Source: Phycomyces nitens
Taxonomy: Eukaryota > Mucoromycota > Mucoromycetes > Mucorales > Phycomycetaceae
DNA length: 64,000 bases
NCBI GenBank assembly: GCA_022702545.1
Contig: JAHRBC010000003.1
Coordinates: 434,001 to 498,000, forward strand
Direction of reading: 5' to 3'
Shown here: positions 11,401 to 20,345 of the stretch, one piece after another
Layout of the letters: every line of letters starts with the position of its first letter
Numbering within the stretch: the first letter of the stretch is position 1
Made by a program: the position numbers and the translations under genes
The notes under the pieces: model-generated
Told to the model about the DNA's origin: nothing
What the model saw: only the letters and a program-made list of their open reading frames with translations
The model's database searches: none

Positions 11401-13583
11401 TAGGGCAACGGGTATTGCCTAATATAACAATTGGTCCCATCTTGTTTCATAGGAATACATACTTCAGAGGCAGGTACATTACAGAATGTGCCTGGTTTAA
11501 TGGCCTCATTCTTTTGAATAGCATCAGAGATATCATTATGGAATTGTTGTTTTTCTATTTCGTTGCCATAATCACTGTTTTCAGGATTATAGTAATTGTG
11601 TGTATCGAAGTTGAGATCTTGGGGCTCTGTCAAGTTCTCTTCGAACTCTATGGGATAGCGATAAGCAATACCCGTCAATCTAATATCTAGTTTGTCAAAT
11701 ATATCTGTTCCTAGTAATATATCAGCTTCTGCAGCTATATGATCAGGGAAGTCAACAACTTCAAATTGATGAGAGCAGCGAAAAGGAGCATCGCCATACA
11801 CCACAGACAATGGTTCTGTACGACCTACTCGCTTAGGATAGCTATTACTCTCGTGTGCAAAGTTTTTTATCACCCCCTGTACTTGGAAAATTTTTTTGTT
11901 TGCAAAATGTTTATTGATTGTGAAGCGATTTATGCAGCTGGTGTCCGCGCCAGAATCGCACATTGCCATAAGCTTGATGTGTTCTATGACAATGGGTGTC
12001 AGTATCTTTCTACTGGGAGAGCATAATTCCTCTTTGGTTTCGATCAACTTACAATCATCATTGTCATATGGGTCAGGGTTGGACTCCATGTTCATGGCAT
12101 CGTTAATCTGCCTCTGGCTTGGTTCTTTAAAGCCACTATTGTTGCTGCCGCTGTTGTTATTGTTGTTGTTGGGGCGGTTTGGTCTTGGAGCCCATTTGCT
12201 CTTGAACAGGCCTTTGCCTGTGGAAGCCATGTTCACCGCAATGTTCTTGTGGAGAACCTTGTTCTCGGGCCTCTTTTCAGGGTTTGCCAGATAGTATTGC
12301 TCGCAAACATGTCCTCGAAAGAACGGGTTGCTGCAGTATCGGCACGCTCGGTCTCTTGGAGCTGTTGCTTCCAAATGCCGAGGGCCGTTGTTGGTGGCCC
12401 TGAATGGCAGGTTCTTGGCACCCAAGTTGCCTGGTCTGATTATGGCAACTCTGCCTTGCTCTGCCTTTGCCTTCTTGCTCTGTTGAGCCTGTAGGCAATC
12501 TTCTTCGTCGTGATCAGCCGCATACGCGCCATGGTCCGGGCAGAAGAAGTCTCCAGAATTCCCAGTGAACTTCCTTTTTCCACCCTTGTTTGTGGCCACA
12601 ATGGCGACCTTCTTGGCAGCCTTGGTTATCTGCTCGACTGTCTTCTCAAAACTCGCATCCTCTGGTTCATTGCTCAGATTGGTGAATATGAACTGATACC
12701 AAGCATGAGGTAGCCCCGACAGAAAGATTTCTGCCAGCGTGGTGTCTTCACCACTGAAGCCCGCCTTTGCGGCTTCCTTGAGGAATCTCATGGAGTATTC
12801 CTCCACGCTCTCACCGTCCCCGATCTTCATGAAGCACATGTTCAAACGTGCTTTGCCCCTGGAGATATTGGAGTTGAACTTCTCCTCCAATATCTTCTTG
12901 GCTTCTGGCCATGTCTTTGCCAGGTCCAACTTATTCTTCACCCAGAAGTCGAACGAAGAATGGAAGGCTACGTTGAGGTAGAGCTTCCAGCCCTCATCGT
13001 TCTCCAGACCTGCCACCCGCAGGAACAACTCATACGCCACCGTGAATGAGTTCACGTCTTCAAACATCACTCTTCCCGGAAAGTACTCCTTGTTCATGGC
13101 CTTGATTTGGAATCTTGGCACATCATCCATCGAAAACGTCAAGTTTCCCTTCTTCGGTCCACTTGACTTAGCGTTTCCTCCTCGACGCTCGTTTGCTTCC
13201 TCCTCTTCCATGGCCTTCTCATCATTGAGAATCTCCAGCCTATTCTTCAAGCGCTTGGCTTGCTCCTGCAGCAAATCCTCCTCCCGCAAGCTTTCCTGCG
13301 TAGGATTTCCCTGCATTCTCACGAACTTCCGCATGTCCTGTTGGACTTTCTTCAGTTCCTCCTTTGTAGCTTGGATACAGTCATGTACTGACATGACATT
13401 CTCCTCGCTGTTCTTCACACCAGAGTTTAACATCTCTCTTTGAGAGTTATCCTCATTCGCAGCTTTAGTCCTCTCTGTCTGAAGCGTTTCAGTCATCTCT
13501 ACGTCCTCTGCCATTGATAGCTTAGCTACCTGGCTATTGAGAGCAGCATCAATAACATCTGGCTTTTCGAACTGGTTGGACAT
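8442..13583 (-). CDS. Gag-Pol polyprotein with chromodomain and two AT-hooks (1713 aa)
   Basis: One uninterrupted frame starts at 13583 (MSNQFEKPDV). In order: a Gag with a coiled-coil stretch and a capsid-like region to about residue 340; a Cys/His region near 415-430 (CRYCSNPF); aspartic protease DSGADT near 543; reverse transcriptase with YVDD near 879; RNase H (QTDASLYG) near 1028; an HHCC integrase zinc finger near 1240-1275; the integrase DDE triad near 1308, 1369 and 1403; a chromodomain near 1594-1640 (LVKWKG followed by an aromatic ENSW); and two RKRGRPRK AT-hooks near 1663 and 1709. The order PR-RT-RH-IN is that of Ty3/gypsy elements. A chromodomain after integrase defines chromoviruses and is thought to guide insertion to marked chromatin. 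Gag and Pol are fused with no frameshift or stop between them. All key catalytic residues are present. Confidence 0.95.
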   Translation of the reverse strand: MSNQFEKPDVIDAALNSQVAKLSMAEDVEMTETLQTERTKAANEDNSQREMLNSGVKNSEENVMSVHDCIQATKEELKKVQQDMRKFVRMQGNPTQESLREEDLLQEQAKRLKNRLEILNDEKAMEEEEANERRGGNAKSSGPKKGNLTFSMDDVPRFQIKAMNKEYFPGRVMFEDVNSFTVAYELFLRVAGLENDEGWKLYLNVAFHSSFDFWVKNKLDLAKTWPEAKKILEEKFNSNISRGKARLNMCFMKIGDGESVEEYSMRFLKEAAKAGFSGEDTTLAEIFLSGLPHAWYQFIFTNLSNEPEDASFEKTVEQITKAAKKVAIVATNKGGKRKFTGNSGDFFCPDHGAYAADHDEEDCLQAQQSKKAKAEQGRVAIIRPGNLGAKNLPFRATNNGPRHLEATAPRDRACRYCSNPFFRGHVCEQYYLANPEKRPENKVLHKNIAVNMASTGKGLFKSKWAPRPNRPNNNNNNSGSNNSGFKEPSQRQINDAMNMESNPDPYDNDDCKLIETKEELCSPSRKILTPIVIEHIKLMAMCDSGADTSCINRFTINKHFANKKIFQVQGVIKNFAHESNSYPKRVGRTEPLSVVYGDAPFRCSHQFEVVDFPDHIAAEADILLGTDIFDKLDIRLTGIAYRYPIEFEENLTEPQDLNFDTHNYYNPENSDYGNEIEKQQFHNDISDAIQKNEAIKPGTFCNVPASEVCIPMKQDGTNCYIRQYPLPYKYMPEIQKQLNEWLQSGLVVPAEPSARYNSPLLVIPKKGDDGALTKLRIVQDLRRINVNISDSYKEDYAVNCIQDIFRKVAKPGMVFSKLDLKNAYHSFKVKESDQEVLSFTFENKTYKWQACCFGLKTITSLFCRVIKIILGDTEGVESYVDDCILFSTPDQHAKLVQTVINKLTAANLKLNVQKCKFFQTTIFTLGFVVGPGITKIDFRKLSNIQEWPICQSAEQVRKLMGTITFMRDYIPMSAKLTAPLDQLRYEPNVKAKWNDKHTECLEAIKKVLLSSAILHAPDMSKKFFMQTDASLYGISAILYQKAEDGRNKHIAFISKSLNKHQRLWSTNRREIYAIIFGLERFRPLLLGNPNLEIRTDHSALIYLYSSSYLSSNLQNYVDTLNEYGRLKISYVKGVDNTLPDALSRLYPPVEVDIQQKQEEDQVIRKMLKYIMIKRQNIEHDDNTTSAVKKRGEHFTKRQIVHSKDKDLHILAVKLNNEQFKEATLDYLIPPRADRKTLMEEAHKMGHFGIEGVVRSLLSDGVYWSSMYKECKEVISSCIPCAQHTIVKRGYNPKKSIVAWDVFDHIAMDLAGPFAVTENQNMYILVVVDIATRYIIARPLPNKQSDTVAKALTGVFGDYGIAIVGRFIQSDNGREFRNSLMQSITQILGIKHKFSTAYYPQGNGIAETSVKMITNTLRKLCGQDFRNWDEILPTAQLCCNLKIRTRSGSSPFSLMFARKVNKVGDYSNDNAESSTTKRCITEEELLQRAEKMSTVVFPAIKKRTMQLIEEYDKKFNKKHYLIDIPLGQTVMVRLPSRDTKLSPLFEGPFVVVRKTESNNYVLRDETNELLHRDYTPSELKVVNIDETAIEDEYVEVDEIRDHKGSGHSRLFLVKWKGLGERENSWIHAGEFRSPEPIRKYWKRVEEQKTKALLTNTPNVIQPIRKRGRPRKVDNQVPTTNSNAIELGTKRSRATTVTTVTQDQPTRKRGRPRKA

Positions 13584-13645
13584 ATTATCACAGAAATTTA
13601 GTTTCGTTTTACAGGTATGAAAAGAAATTTAGAAATTGAAAAAAG

Positions 13646-13871
13646 TGTAGCAAAATTAATCAAAACACGATATGTCAATTTTACTTGTAATTTATTTCCA
13701 AAGTAAAAGAGAAACTAAACTTCTGTATATTCTAGAATTTGTGTTTAAGTATCTGGCTGAGTGTTAATATGATAATAATTGGTAGCTTAGTTTAAATCTA
13801 CTTGTGTAGATTTCACTATGTAGCTTTTGTTATCCCATAATAAATTATTGTACTATGGTGGTTTTACCACA
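13646..13871 (-). repeat. 5' LTR of the chromovirus (226 bp)
   Basis: Upstream LTR with respect to the minus-strand Gag-Pol gene; direct duplicate of 8150-8375. The bases just inside it on the coding strand are CTTTTTTCAATTTC, with no tRNA-like TGG. Confidence 0.95.
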
Positions 13872-14295
13872 ATACTTATAGCATTAAAAGTGATAGTGAA
13901 ATTAGTAATCAATTAGTCAAAAGCTATTAAAATAATCTTTCTCTCTAATTATAAATATTAAATAATATATGATACTATAAAAATATTCTAGTAATGTTAC
14001 TTAAATTAACTGTTTAAAAAACAATAGATAAAAAGTTATTTTTTAAAATATATTATCATAATCTAGAGTATATTCTAGAACTTATGATAATAATTCTAGT
14101 TGTATTATTTAATTAAAGCTTGTTTTATACAAGTTTCTTATTATATTATGTCTGATATATATATTAGATACTTTTATAACTAATTTAAATATCACAAATT
14201 AGTTTTTTCTCTTTTAATTCAAGATATTTCTGCAATATTATGACACTTTTATTAAACATACTATCAGTTTTTTAAATAAATTATACATCGTTAAT
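13872..14295. other. AT-rich spacer between the chromovirus and tRNA-Ile
   Basis: The stretch begins with the right copy of the ATACT duplication and is otherwise very AT-rich, with no frame or repeat recognised. It places the retrotransposon about 420 bp upstream of the tRNA. Confidence 0.5.
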
Positions 14296-14388
14296 GCCCC
14301 TGTGGCGCAGTCGGCAGCGCATTGTGCTTATACTGAAAAGGTATACCTGAGTCACGCAGTGGTCGCGAGTTCGAGCCTCGCCAGGGGC
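14296..14388 (+). tRNA. tRNA-Ile(UAU) with a 21-nt intron
   Basis: A seven-base acceptor stem (GCCCCTG with CAGGGGC), a four-base D stem (GCGC/GCGC), a T arm GCGAG-TTCGAGC-CTCGC and an anticodon stem 14322-14326/14355-14359 fold a full cloverleaf. The loop reads C-T-TAT-A, anticodon UAU at 14329-14331. An intron at 14333-14353 sits one base 3' of the anticodon, the standard eukaryotic position; nuclear tRNA-Ile(UAU) genes often carry introns. Box A and box B are within the D and T arms. This is the minor isoleucine tRNA reading AUA. Confidence 0.93.
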
Positions 14389-15249
14389 AATTTTTATTTC
14401 GCTTGATGCTGAGTTTAAAGCGGTGTGTCGTATATTTTATCGGACATTAAGTTTTAGTATAGTTTGTATAAAGTTTGGGTGGCTAACTGCGACACTTGGG
14501 GTATTTGCGATGTAATTTCCACAAGGCTTTGAATCCACTGCTTTTTGAAGCGAATCTTTGGAATTGTAGATAATTTAATATTATAATGCCCAACGGCTTT
14601 GTTTCCTGTAATTTAGATTTTCATTTTGTTTCTATTTTGTTTGAGTAGCTCAAATGAGAATTTTGTGGATATCAGCTAAATCGTTTAATAAACCATTATT
14701 TTTGAGATGATTTATGTGGGCCAGTACTGAGATATGAATTTTCCTTGATAAGAAACTGTTCATTGCACGCTTTCATTTAATACTTGAACCATCATGATAA
14801 AAAACCGATATGAATGTATGATTTACATAAAATTTGCAATAGTAGTCGGGTCTATTCATTTTTTGGCCTTGAAAACCATGTTATATAAAGGCATAGTTGC
14901 CTTTAACTTTCTAATTGTTATTTTCTACTTGAAAAAGACATGTTCCATCATAGACAAGAGATTATATGTTTATAATACTCTCGCAGTATATGGATCTTTG
15001 TCACACAGTTTCATAGTTTATGAAAGCTTTAAATACCTATAATAATAGAAAATAGGTGTATAGACTCGATAGGAATGCATTCATGGGCATGAGTAGATTG
15101 ATAATGGAGCCTGACTTTGTGACTTATTGAGTTTCAACGTACATTATATTTTATATTTTTAAAGTATCAATGCATTGTATGTCAAGGTGGTTCAAGAGCG
15201 GAATATATTTGATTTCTTCTTGCGTTCCTTGAGAATTACTAAAATCATC
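14389..15249. other. Spacer between tRNA-Ile and CSN1
   Basis: The tRNA is followed at once by a T run (TTTTTATTT), a plausible Pol III terminator. The rest holds only short hydrophobic chance frames and the presumed CSN1 promoter; no clear TATA box was seen close to the start. Confidence 0.4.
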
Positions 15250-16843
15250 ATGGTCACCTCTGAATCATTGATTGGTCCCCAGAACCATCTCGACCTGGAG
15301 AGCTATATTGGAACCTACCAAGGTACAATCTTCTACTATTTACGTCATGAATTGCGTGAAAAGAAAACACAATTGTGATAGTTACTATTTTCAGGTCATA
15401 CGCGTATTTCTCGAGCTTTGTTCATTGCAACAAAGTGTCCTAGCCTCGAGATTGATGCTTACCGACTTGCATTGTCTGACATCAAGGAGATTACAAACGA
15501 CACAACAAAATACCTTCATTATGCGGAAGAGTTGAATAATGCTCTAAAGAGACATAATTCTCAGCCAATTGAGATTGATACTGAATGGGTGAAATCCACT
15601 CAAATTAACAACAAGAGAACAATGGAGCAACTTCAATCTGAGCTCAGAACATACAAGGCTGGACTAATTAGCGAAAGCATTCGAGTAAGACAATAAACTA
15701 GGGATAGAAAGACAGCCTTGAAGTGCTTATATTTGTCTTGTAGGTCACCCAAACTCGTATGGGCGATTTCTATTACGCTTGTGGCGATATACCAAATGCT
15801 CTAAAAAGCTATCATAGAGTACGAGAGCACTGCGCATCTAATAAGCACGTTATAGAAATGTGTTTTAATGTCATAAAGGTATATTAAAGACGCTTTCTCA
15901 TCCTATCTACATTCTCTCATTTCAGTATTTCTAGGCAAACATCACAGCCAACAACTTTGCCAGTGTCAGAACTTATATTGCGCGTGCAGAAACAACCCCA
16001 GACTTACCCAACAAGACAATTACGCTTGCCAGACTCAAATGTTGCAATGCTCTTTTCCTATTGTCCGCTGAAGAAGATGCCAAGTACGGCACAATAGCCA
16101 AGGCTTTGACAGAAATACCAGTAGAAGCAAATGGATCATTTAGCGATATTATATCACCAAACGACGTAGCTATATATGGTGGTTTATGTGCTCTTGCGTC
16201 TTTTGACAGAAGTCAATTAAGATCCCTGATGGTAAATCAGGGATTTAGAAATTATCTTGAGCTGGAACCCCAGATTTGTGAGATAATCGAGTCTTTCCAG
16301 GATTCTAAATATTCTACATGCTTTGAACTCTTGGACAGTTACAAGGTAAGAGCGCAATGGTATATAATAAACAAGGTAATTTATTGGTGTACTTGTGTGG
16401 TATAGAATGATTTGCTTTTAGATATGTATTTGAATCCACATGTCGATATTCTTTTTGGTCACATCAAAGAAAAGGCCATGGTTCAGTATTGTGCCCCATT
16501 TTCAGTCGTGGACATGCGTCGAATGGCAGTAACATTTAAAGTCGATGTTGACCAACTTGAGGATGATTTGGTTTCTCTCATCGGAGACAGCGATAGAATA
16601 TCAGCTCGTATTGACAGCTATGAAAAGGTAACCACAGAATAAATCAAATTTTTTAATGCATCTATTGACAATATCGAATTATAGATCCTTTATACAGTAC
16701 GCCCTGAACCTCGCAATCAGGCTTTTGATCGTTCATTACAGACAGGAAAAGAGTATGAGAGATCGACAAAGGCTCTCATGCTTCATTTGAATCTTATCAG
16801 TAAAGAATTGTGCTCAGGAGGGTTCGAGAGTATTATTAATTAG
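15250..16843 (+). CDS. CSN1: COP9 signalosome complex subunit 1 (PCI-domain protein)
   Basis: Six exons (15250-15322, 15395-15684, 15744-15878, 15935-16345, 16406-16627, 16685-16843) give 429 residues, a usual CSN1 length. The N-terminus reads [21 protein letters not shown], the helical-repeat start of CSN1; the middle has [11 protein letters not shown] and [19 protein letters not shown], close to plant and animal CSN1; the C-terminal PCI module contains [23 protein letters not shown] and a winged-helix end with [16 protein letters not shown] removes the NEDD8/Rub1 tag from cullins, and subunit 1 scaffolds the complex and carries no active site. The proteasome lid subunit Rpn7 is the nearest alternative, but [15 protein letters not shown] favours CSN1. 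It converges with ERV1 (105 bp between stops). Confidence 0.93.
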
Positions 16844-16910
16844 CCACGAAATCCATTTTAAAGGGGTATGAATAAAGAAAGAAAGGTTTACATCAGGATA
16901 TTCATATATT

Positions 16911-16930
16911 CTATTCTATTCTATTCTATA
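16911..16930. repeat. (CTATT)n pentanucleotide run
   Basis: Four tandem copies of CTATT, the last ending in A, in the short spacer between the CSN1 and ERV1 stops. Confidence 0.8.
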
Positions 16931-16948
16931 AAATGTACATTTTATATA

Positions 16949-17473
16949 TTATGCCTTCTTCTTTGGTTCATCGCATTGACCGTTTGATGGGCCATCTAAC
17001 CAACGCTCAAATACTTTTGTACAATCGAATTCTTCCTTGCCAAGCTTTACATTGACCTCATTGTGGCGTTGACAAAGCCATTCACTCAATTTTTTGCGGC
17101 TACCCACTCTTACAGGAGACTTTTCTATGGATTTTTGAAAGTCTTCCTGTGATTTTGTTAATAAACCTCGCGTTTAGACATTCAATATATCCTTACTCTG
17201 CAGTGCCAGCATGGATAATTCTCGGCAAAAGTATTAATGAACGTGCGCATAGTATCCATTTGAGATGGTGCAGGTCGATTGGGATAATATGCTGCTGTAG
17301 TGTGAAGTAAAGTCCAACTTGCTCTTCCAAGCGCTTTGACATCGACTGGGCAATTATGCTCACGCCATTTCTCATTTGAATTGTCAGGAAGATCTTTGTA
17401 ATTTGAATTAGTAACATGTAGGAACATTGCAATCATTCATACCCGACTTGGATTCTGCATGAGGTGCTGGCAT
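16949..17473 (-). CDS. ERV1: FAD-linked sulfhydryl oxidase Erv1/ALR
   Basis: Three exons (17473-17443, 17393-17197, 17146-16949) give 141 residues. The Erv1 core is clear: CPVDVKALGRASWTLLHT then AAYYPNRP, a redox-active CWHC (Cys72/Cys75) in the place of the usual CEHC, EDFQKS, then WLCQRHNEVN and FDCTKVFERW, which hold the FAD and the second structural cysteine pair. In mitochondria Erv1 reoxidises Mia40 during disulfide relay import in the intermembrane space, passing electrons to cytochrome c. The first intron is 49 nt with a TACTAAT branch point. The N-terminal tail is short (MPAPHAESKSD) and no CxxC shuttle pair is visible before the core, unlike yeast Erv1; the shuttle cysteines may lie elsewhere or be missing. 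Confidence 0.92.
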
Positions 17474-19930
17474 TGCAAAGTATAAAGCTTACTGTGTGCA
17501 ATGAGTTGCAAAGAAAGATAGGCTGTAAAAATAAGTACTGCTTATAAAAACCATGGGACGGGGTTTATTTAAAATGTCATAATGAAAGGCAGTTTACAAA
17601 TTTTTGTATAAATATATGTAATATCTCAACTATGCTTTATTTGAAATACTCGGCTATCTGTATATCCAAAGAGTTTTGATCAAAAGTATTATTCTTTATA
17701 AATATTTATTGTAATTTCTTGCTAATTTACTTTGCATATATATTTTTTGCTAGTTAATTCTCCTCGATTTGAACTATCAATTCTCTCCAAGAGAACTCTG
17801 GGTAAGTATTTAAAGAATACAACACCAAATAAGAATGAAGCTGCAAAGGACTTATTCTCTAACACCAATTCAGACTAATTTGACGCTTCTTTCTCTTTTG
17901 CAACAAACTCTTTTTCTTGAGTCATTATTTATTATACTTGATATTTATCAATAGCTCTACAAATACTTACAATATTTTAAATAATAAATCATACTCAATT
18001 ATTGTTTTTTCTTTCTACCTTGTCCTTTCTATTCTCTCTGATTTTGATCTTATTATCTCTTGTCTTGTCTTGTTAAACTCTTACATTATACTACACTCTG
18101 ATTTAACATATGGATAGCATATTATGTATATTGCTTAAACTAGTCAGGAAAAATTCTAGATTATTAAAAAACAATAATGAACTGTCTTGTAGTTTCATTA
18201 TTATTTAATAGCATTATACACACTCTTGTTCTATATCGTCATCTTCTTTTCCAATCCGATAAACTATAACCGACAAAGATATGAAAATGATGACAGCTAT
18301 ATTATTTTGCATTATCATTTCTACTCCCCACATTTTATCAGGGTCAACCATCCTTTTGATGCAAAGTATAAGAATGAATAGTTTATATAAAAATCATTTG
18401 CTAATAATCTTTTCTTTTGCTTTTATACAGTACTACCTTTCCCTCAGCTAAGTAAGCACTCTGGTTCTGTTAAGAATAAATTGATGGTGCTGATCAAGAA
18501 ATATCCATTGACAAGATATATATATACCAAAGAAATAATCTAGAGACTAGAGTATATAGTATAAATATATTTTTTATCAAATAAAACTAAAAATTAAAAA
18601 ATCAGAATCTATTGTTCTAAAAAATAATAAATTAGAAAGGCCTGTTTGCATATAATGATTACTGCTATACTTGCCATAGTCTATAATTATCCTTTGATTA
18701 ATTGCCAAAACATGTTATAGAATCTATTATAAAATATCTTAAGTGATAAAATTAGTATTTTGTAAATAGGCAATCTTTCCTGATACAAACTGTCTATATA
18801 TCATAAAATACAATGCAAAAAAAAAGATAGATCAATTAAGAATACATTATAACTATAATATATATATCTATATATAGCGTTTATACTATTTAATAGATAT
18901 TTAAATATTTTACATTGGATTATTGTATACTAGTAACTAAAACAATTAAGATCCCCTCTATATATTTGTAGTTCACTATGAATTATGATCATATATTACC
19001 AAAAGCATAGTAAAATTAAATAATTTAGTAGCTTATTTTTACATATTTTATTTATATAATATCTCTAGTCTTTTGTAGTAAATATTACTCCTTATAACTA
19101 GGCAATCTGGAAAATAATAACATTGCTTATGAAAGTGGGCGAAGCTAAAAAAAAAACTACACTACTTCTGCTACAATTTACGTGATAAAATTGACACTTG
19201 TTGAGTTATTGTGTGTGGTGCAACAGATCAGAATATATAAATAATATGTATTGTATTCTCATGATTTCACTCAGGAAATTCCAACAAGAAGAATTTGACA
19301 ATCATATGGAACCTGAAATAGATAAAGACGATAAACGGGAAGGCGAACAGACAAACAGACAAACAGACAAACAGACAAACAGACAAACAGACAAATGGTG
19401 AGACAATACTTGTAGATCCTGACAGTGTGCGACTTATTTCCCGCAGGACAATAGCTCAAGTTCAGGGACGATGCTCAAAAGAAATAAGAGAAAACTGAAT
19501 GTATTTTATTGAATAAAATATGGAGCTCTTATATACTAATTGATGATTATTGCGAAGATTGTACAGTTCTTTAGGCATAATCACAAAAGGAAATAATCAA
19601 AAGGAAACTAAACATCAAGAAATAAATGTACTATTGATAAGTATACTAAAAGAGTAATATTAAGAAGTGCAAAAGGAATAAGTGCAATGCAAAAGGAAGT
19701 AAACAAAAAAGGAAATATAAATCAAAGGAAAAGAAAAAGGGAAAACATCTAGAACTCAATCAGAACTATTGATGTAGACAAACAATTCCAAGAGATCGGG
19801 TCATGCTTCGACTGTCCCAAGGGAAGATGACGTTTTCGACTGTCCCAAGGTAAAACTTTGAGGTCACAGTAAATTGAGGGCTGGTAAATAATGCTACAAA
19901 ATTATATACTACTTGTAAACTACCATCAAA
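17474..19930. other. AT-rich spacer with no gene recognised
   Basis: About 2.5 kb of AT-rich sequence between ERV1 and tRNA-Gly. It contains the eight-base microsatellite at 19347-19394 and, at about 19411-19780, a block with TG...CA ends and a TATATAAG/AATAAA-like pair on the minus strand that might be a decayed LTR. No transposase, tRNA or credible coding frame was seen. Confidence 0.45.
19347..19394. repeat. Eight-base microsatellite, ACAGACAA x6
   Basis: Six exact head-to-tail copies of ACAGACAA. It translates as repeated Gln-Thr-Asp/Asn-Arg-type tracts in some frames, which is a by-product. Confidence 0.95.
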
Positions 19931-20000
19931 GCGCGGATGGTTAAGTGGTATAATCTTCGCCTGCCACGCGAAGGGCCCGGGTTCGATTCCCGGTCCGCGC
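19931..20000 (+). tRNA. tRNA-Gly(GCC)
   Basis: Acceptor arms GCGCGGA and TCCGCGC pair fully; the D arm, a CTTCGCCTGCCACGCGAAG anticodon arm with loop CTGCCAC (anticodon GCC), and the T arm CCGGG-TTCGATT-CCCGG are all present. There is no intron. A gypsy element begins 34 bp past its 3' end. Confidence 0.95.
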
Positions 20001-20034
20001 AGACACATTTTTGCACTTTTGTCGTGCCTAAATT

Positions 20035-20345
20035 TGTCGTTCCTGATCTGGGATGGTCTTCCTTTTACTATAACAAAGCCAAAAGGTCAATCCCACTGGG
20101 GAAACAGGAGTATACGTAAAATCAAAGAGAGGATAAAAGATACTTTTTATTATTATGACTTTGGTTATCTTATATAGTTCTCTAACTAATACTGCGCATT
20201 ATCCGCAGTAGTTATTATATGATATTTTCATAAAAGAAGAGACATTGTACTGCGGTTAATGCTCAGGAAGATGTTACTGCGCATAAAGAAGTACTGCGGT
20301 TAATCATCTTCAGATTTTACGGATTCATCAAAATAATGTCCGACA
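20035..20345 (-). repeat. 3' LTR of the second gypsy element (311 bp)
   Basis: Direct duplicate of 25025-25335. On the coding strand it carries a TATATAAG box. The integrase frame runs 29 bases into it before its stop at 20317. Confidence 0.95.

Larger units (their letters stand above)
8150..13871 (-). mobile_element. Complete Ty3/gypsy chromovirus LTR retrotransposon, 5.7 kb
   Basis: Two 226-bp direct repeats (8150-8375 and 13646-13871) that look identical base for base enclose a single Gag-Pol frame on the minus strand. The element is flanked by perfect 5-bp duplications, ATACT at 8145-8149 and 13872-13876. A polypurine tract (GGGGGGAG on the minus strand, 8376-8383) abuts the 3' LTR. Identical LTRs, an intact frame and an intact duplication indicate a very recent insertion. 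The usual TGG primer-binding site is not found beside the 5' LTR. Confidence 0.95.

Noticed and set aside
19411..19780. A possible decayed solo LTR with TG...CA ends and a TATATAAG/AATAAA-like pair on the minus strand.
   Set aside because: Flanking words (ATACT and AACAA) do not match and no second copy is seen in the window; kept only as a note in the spacer entry.
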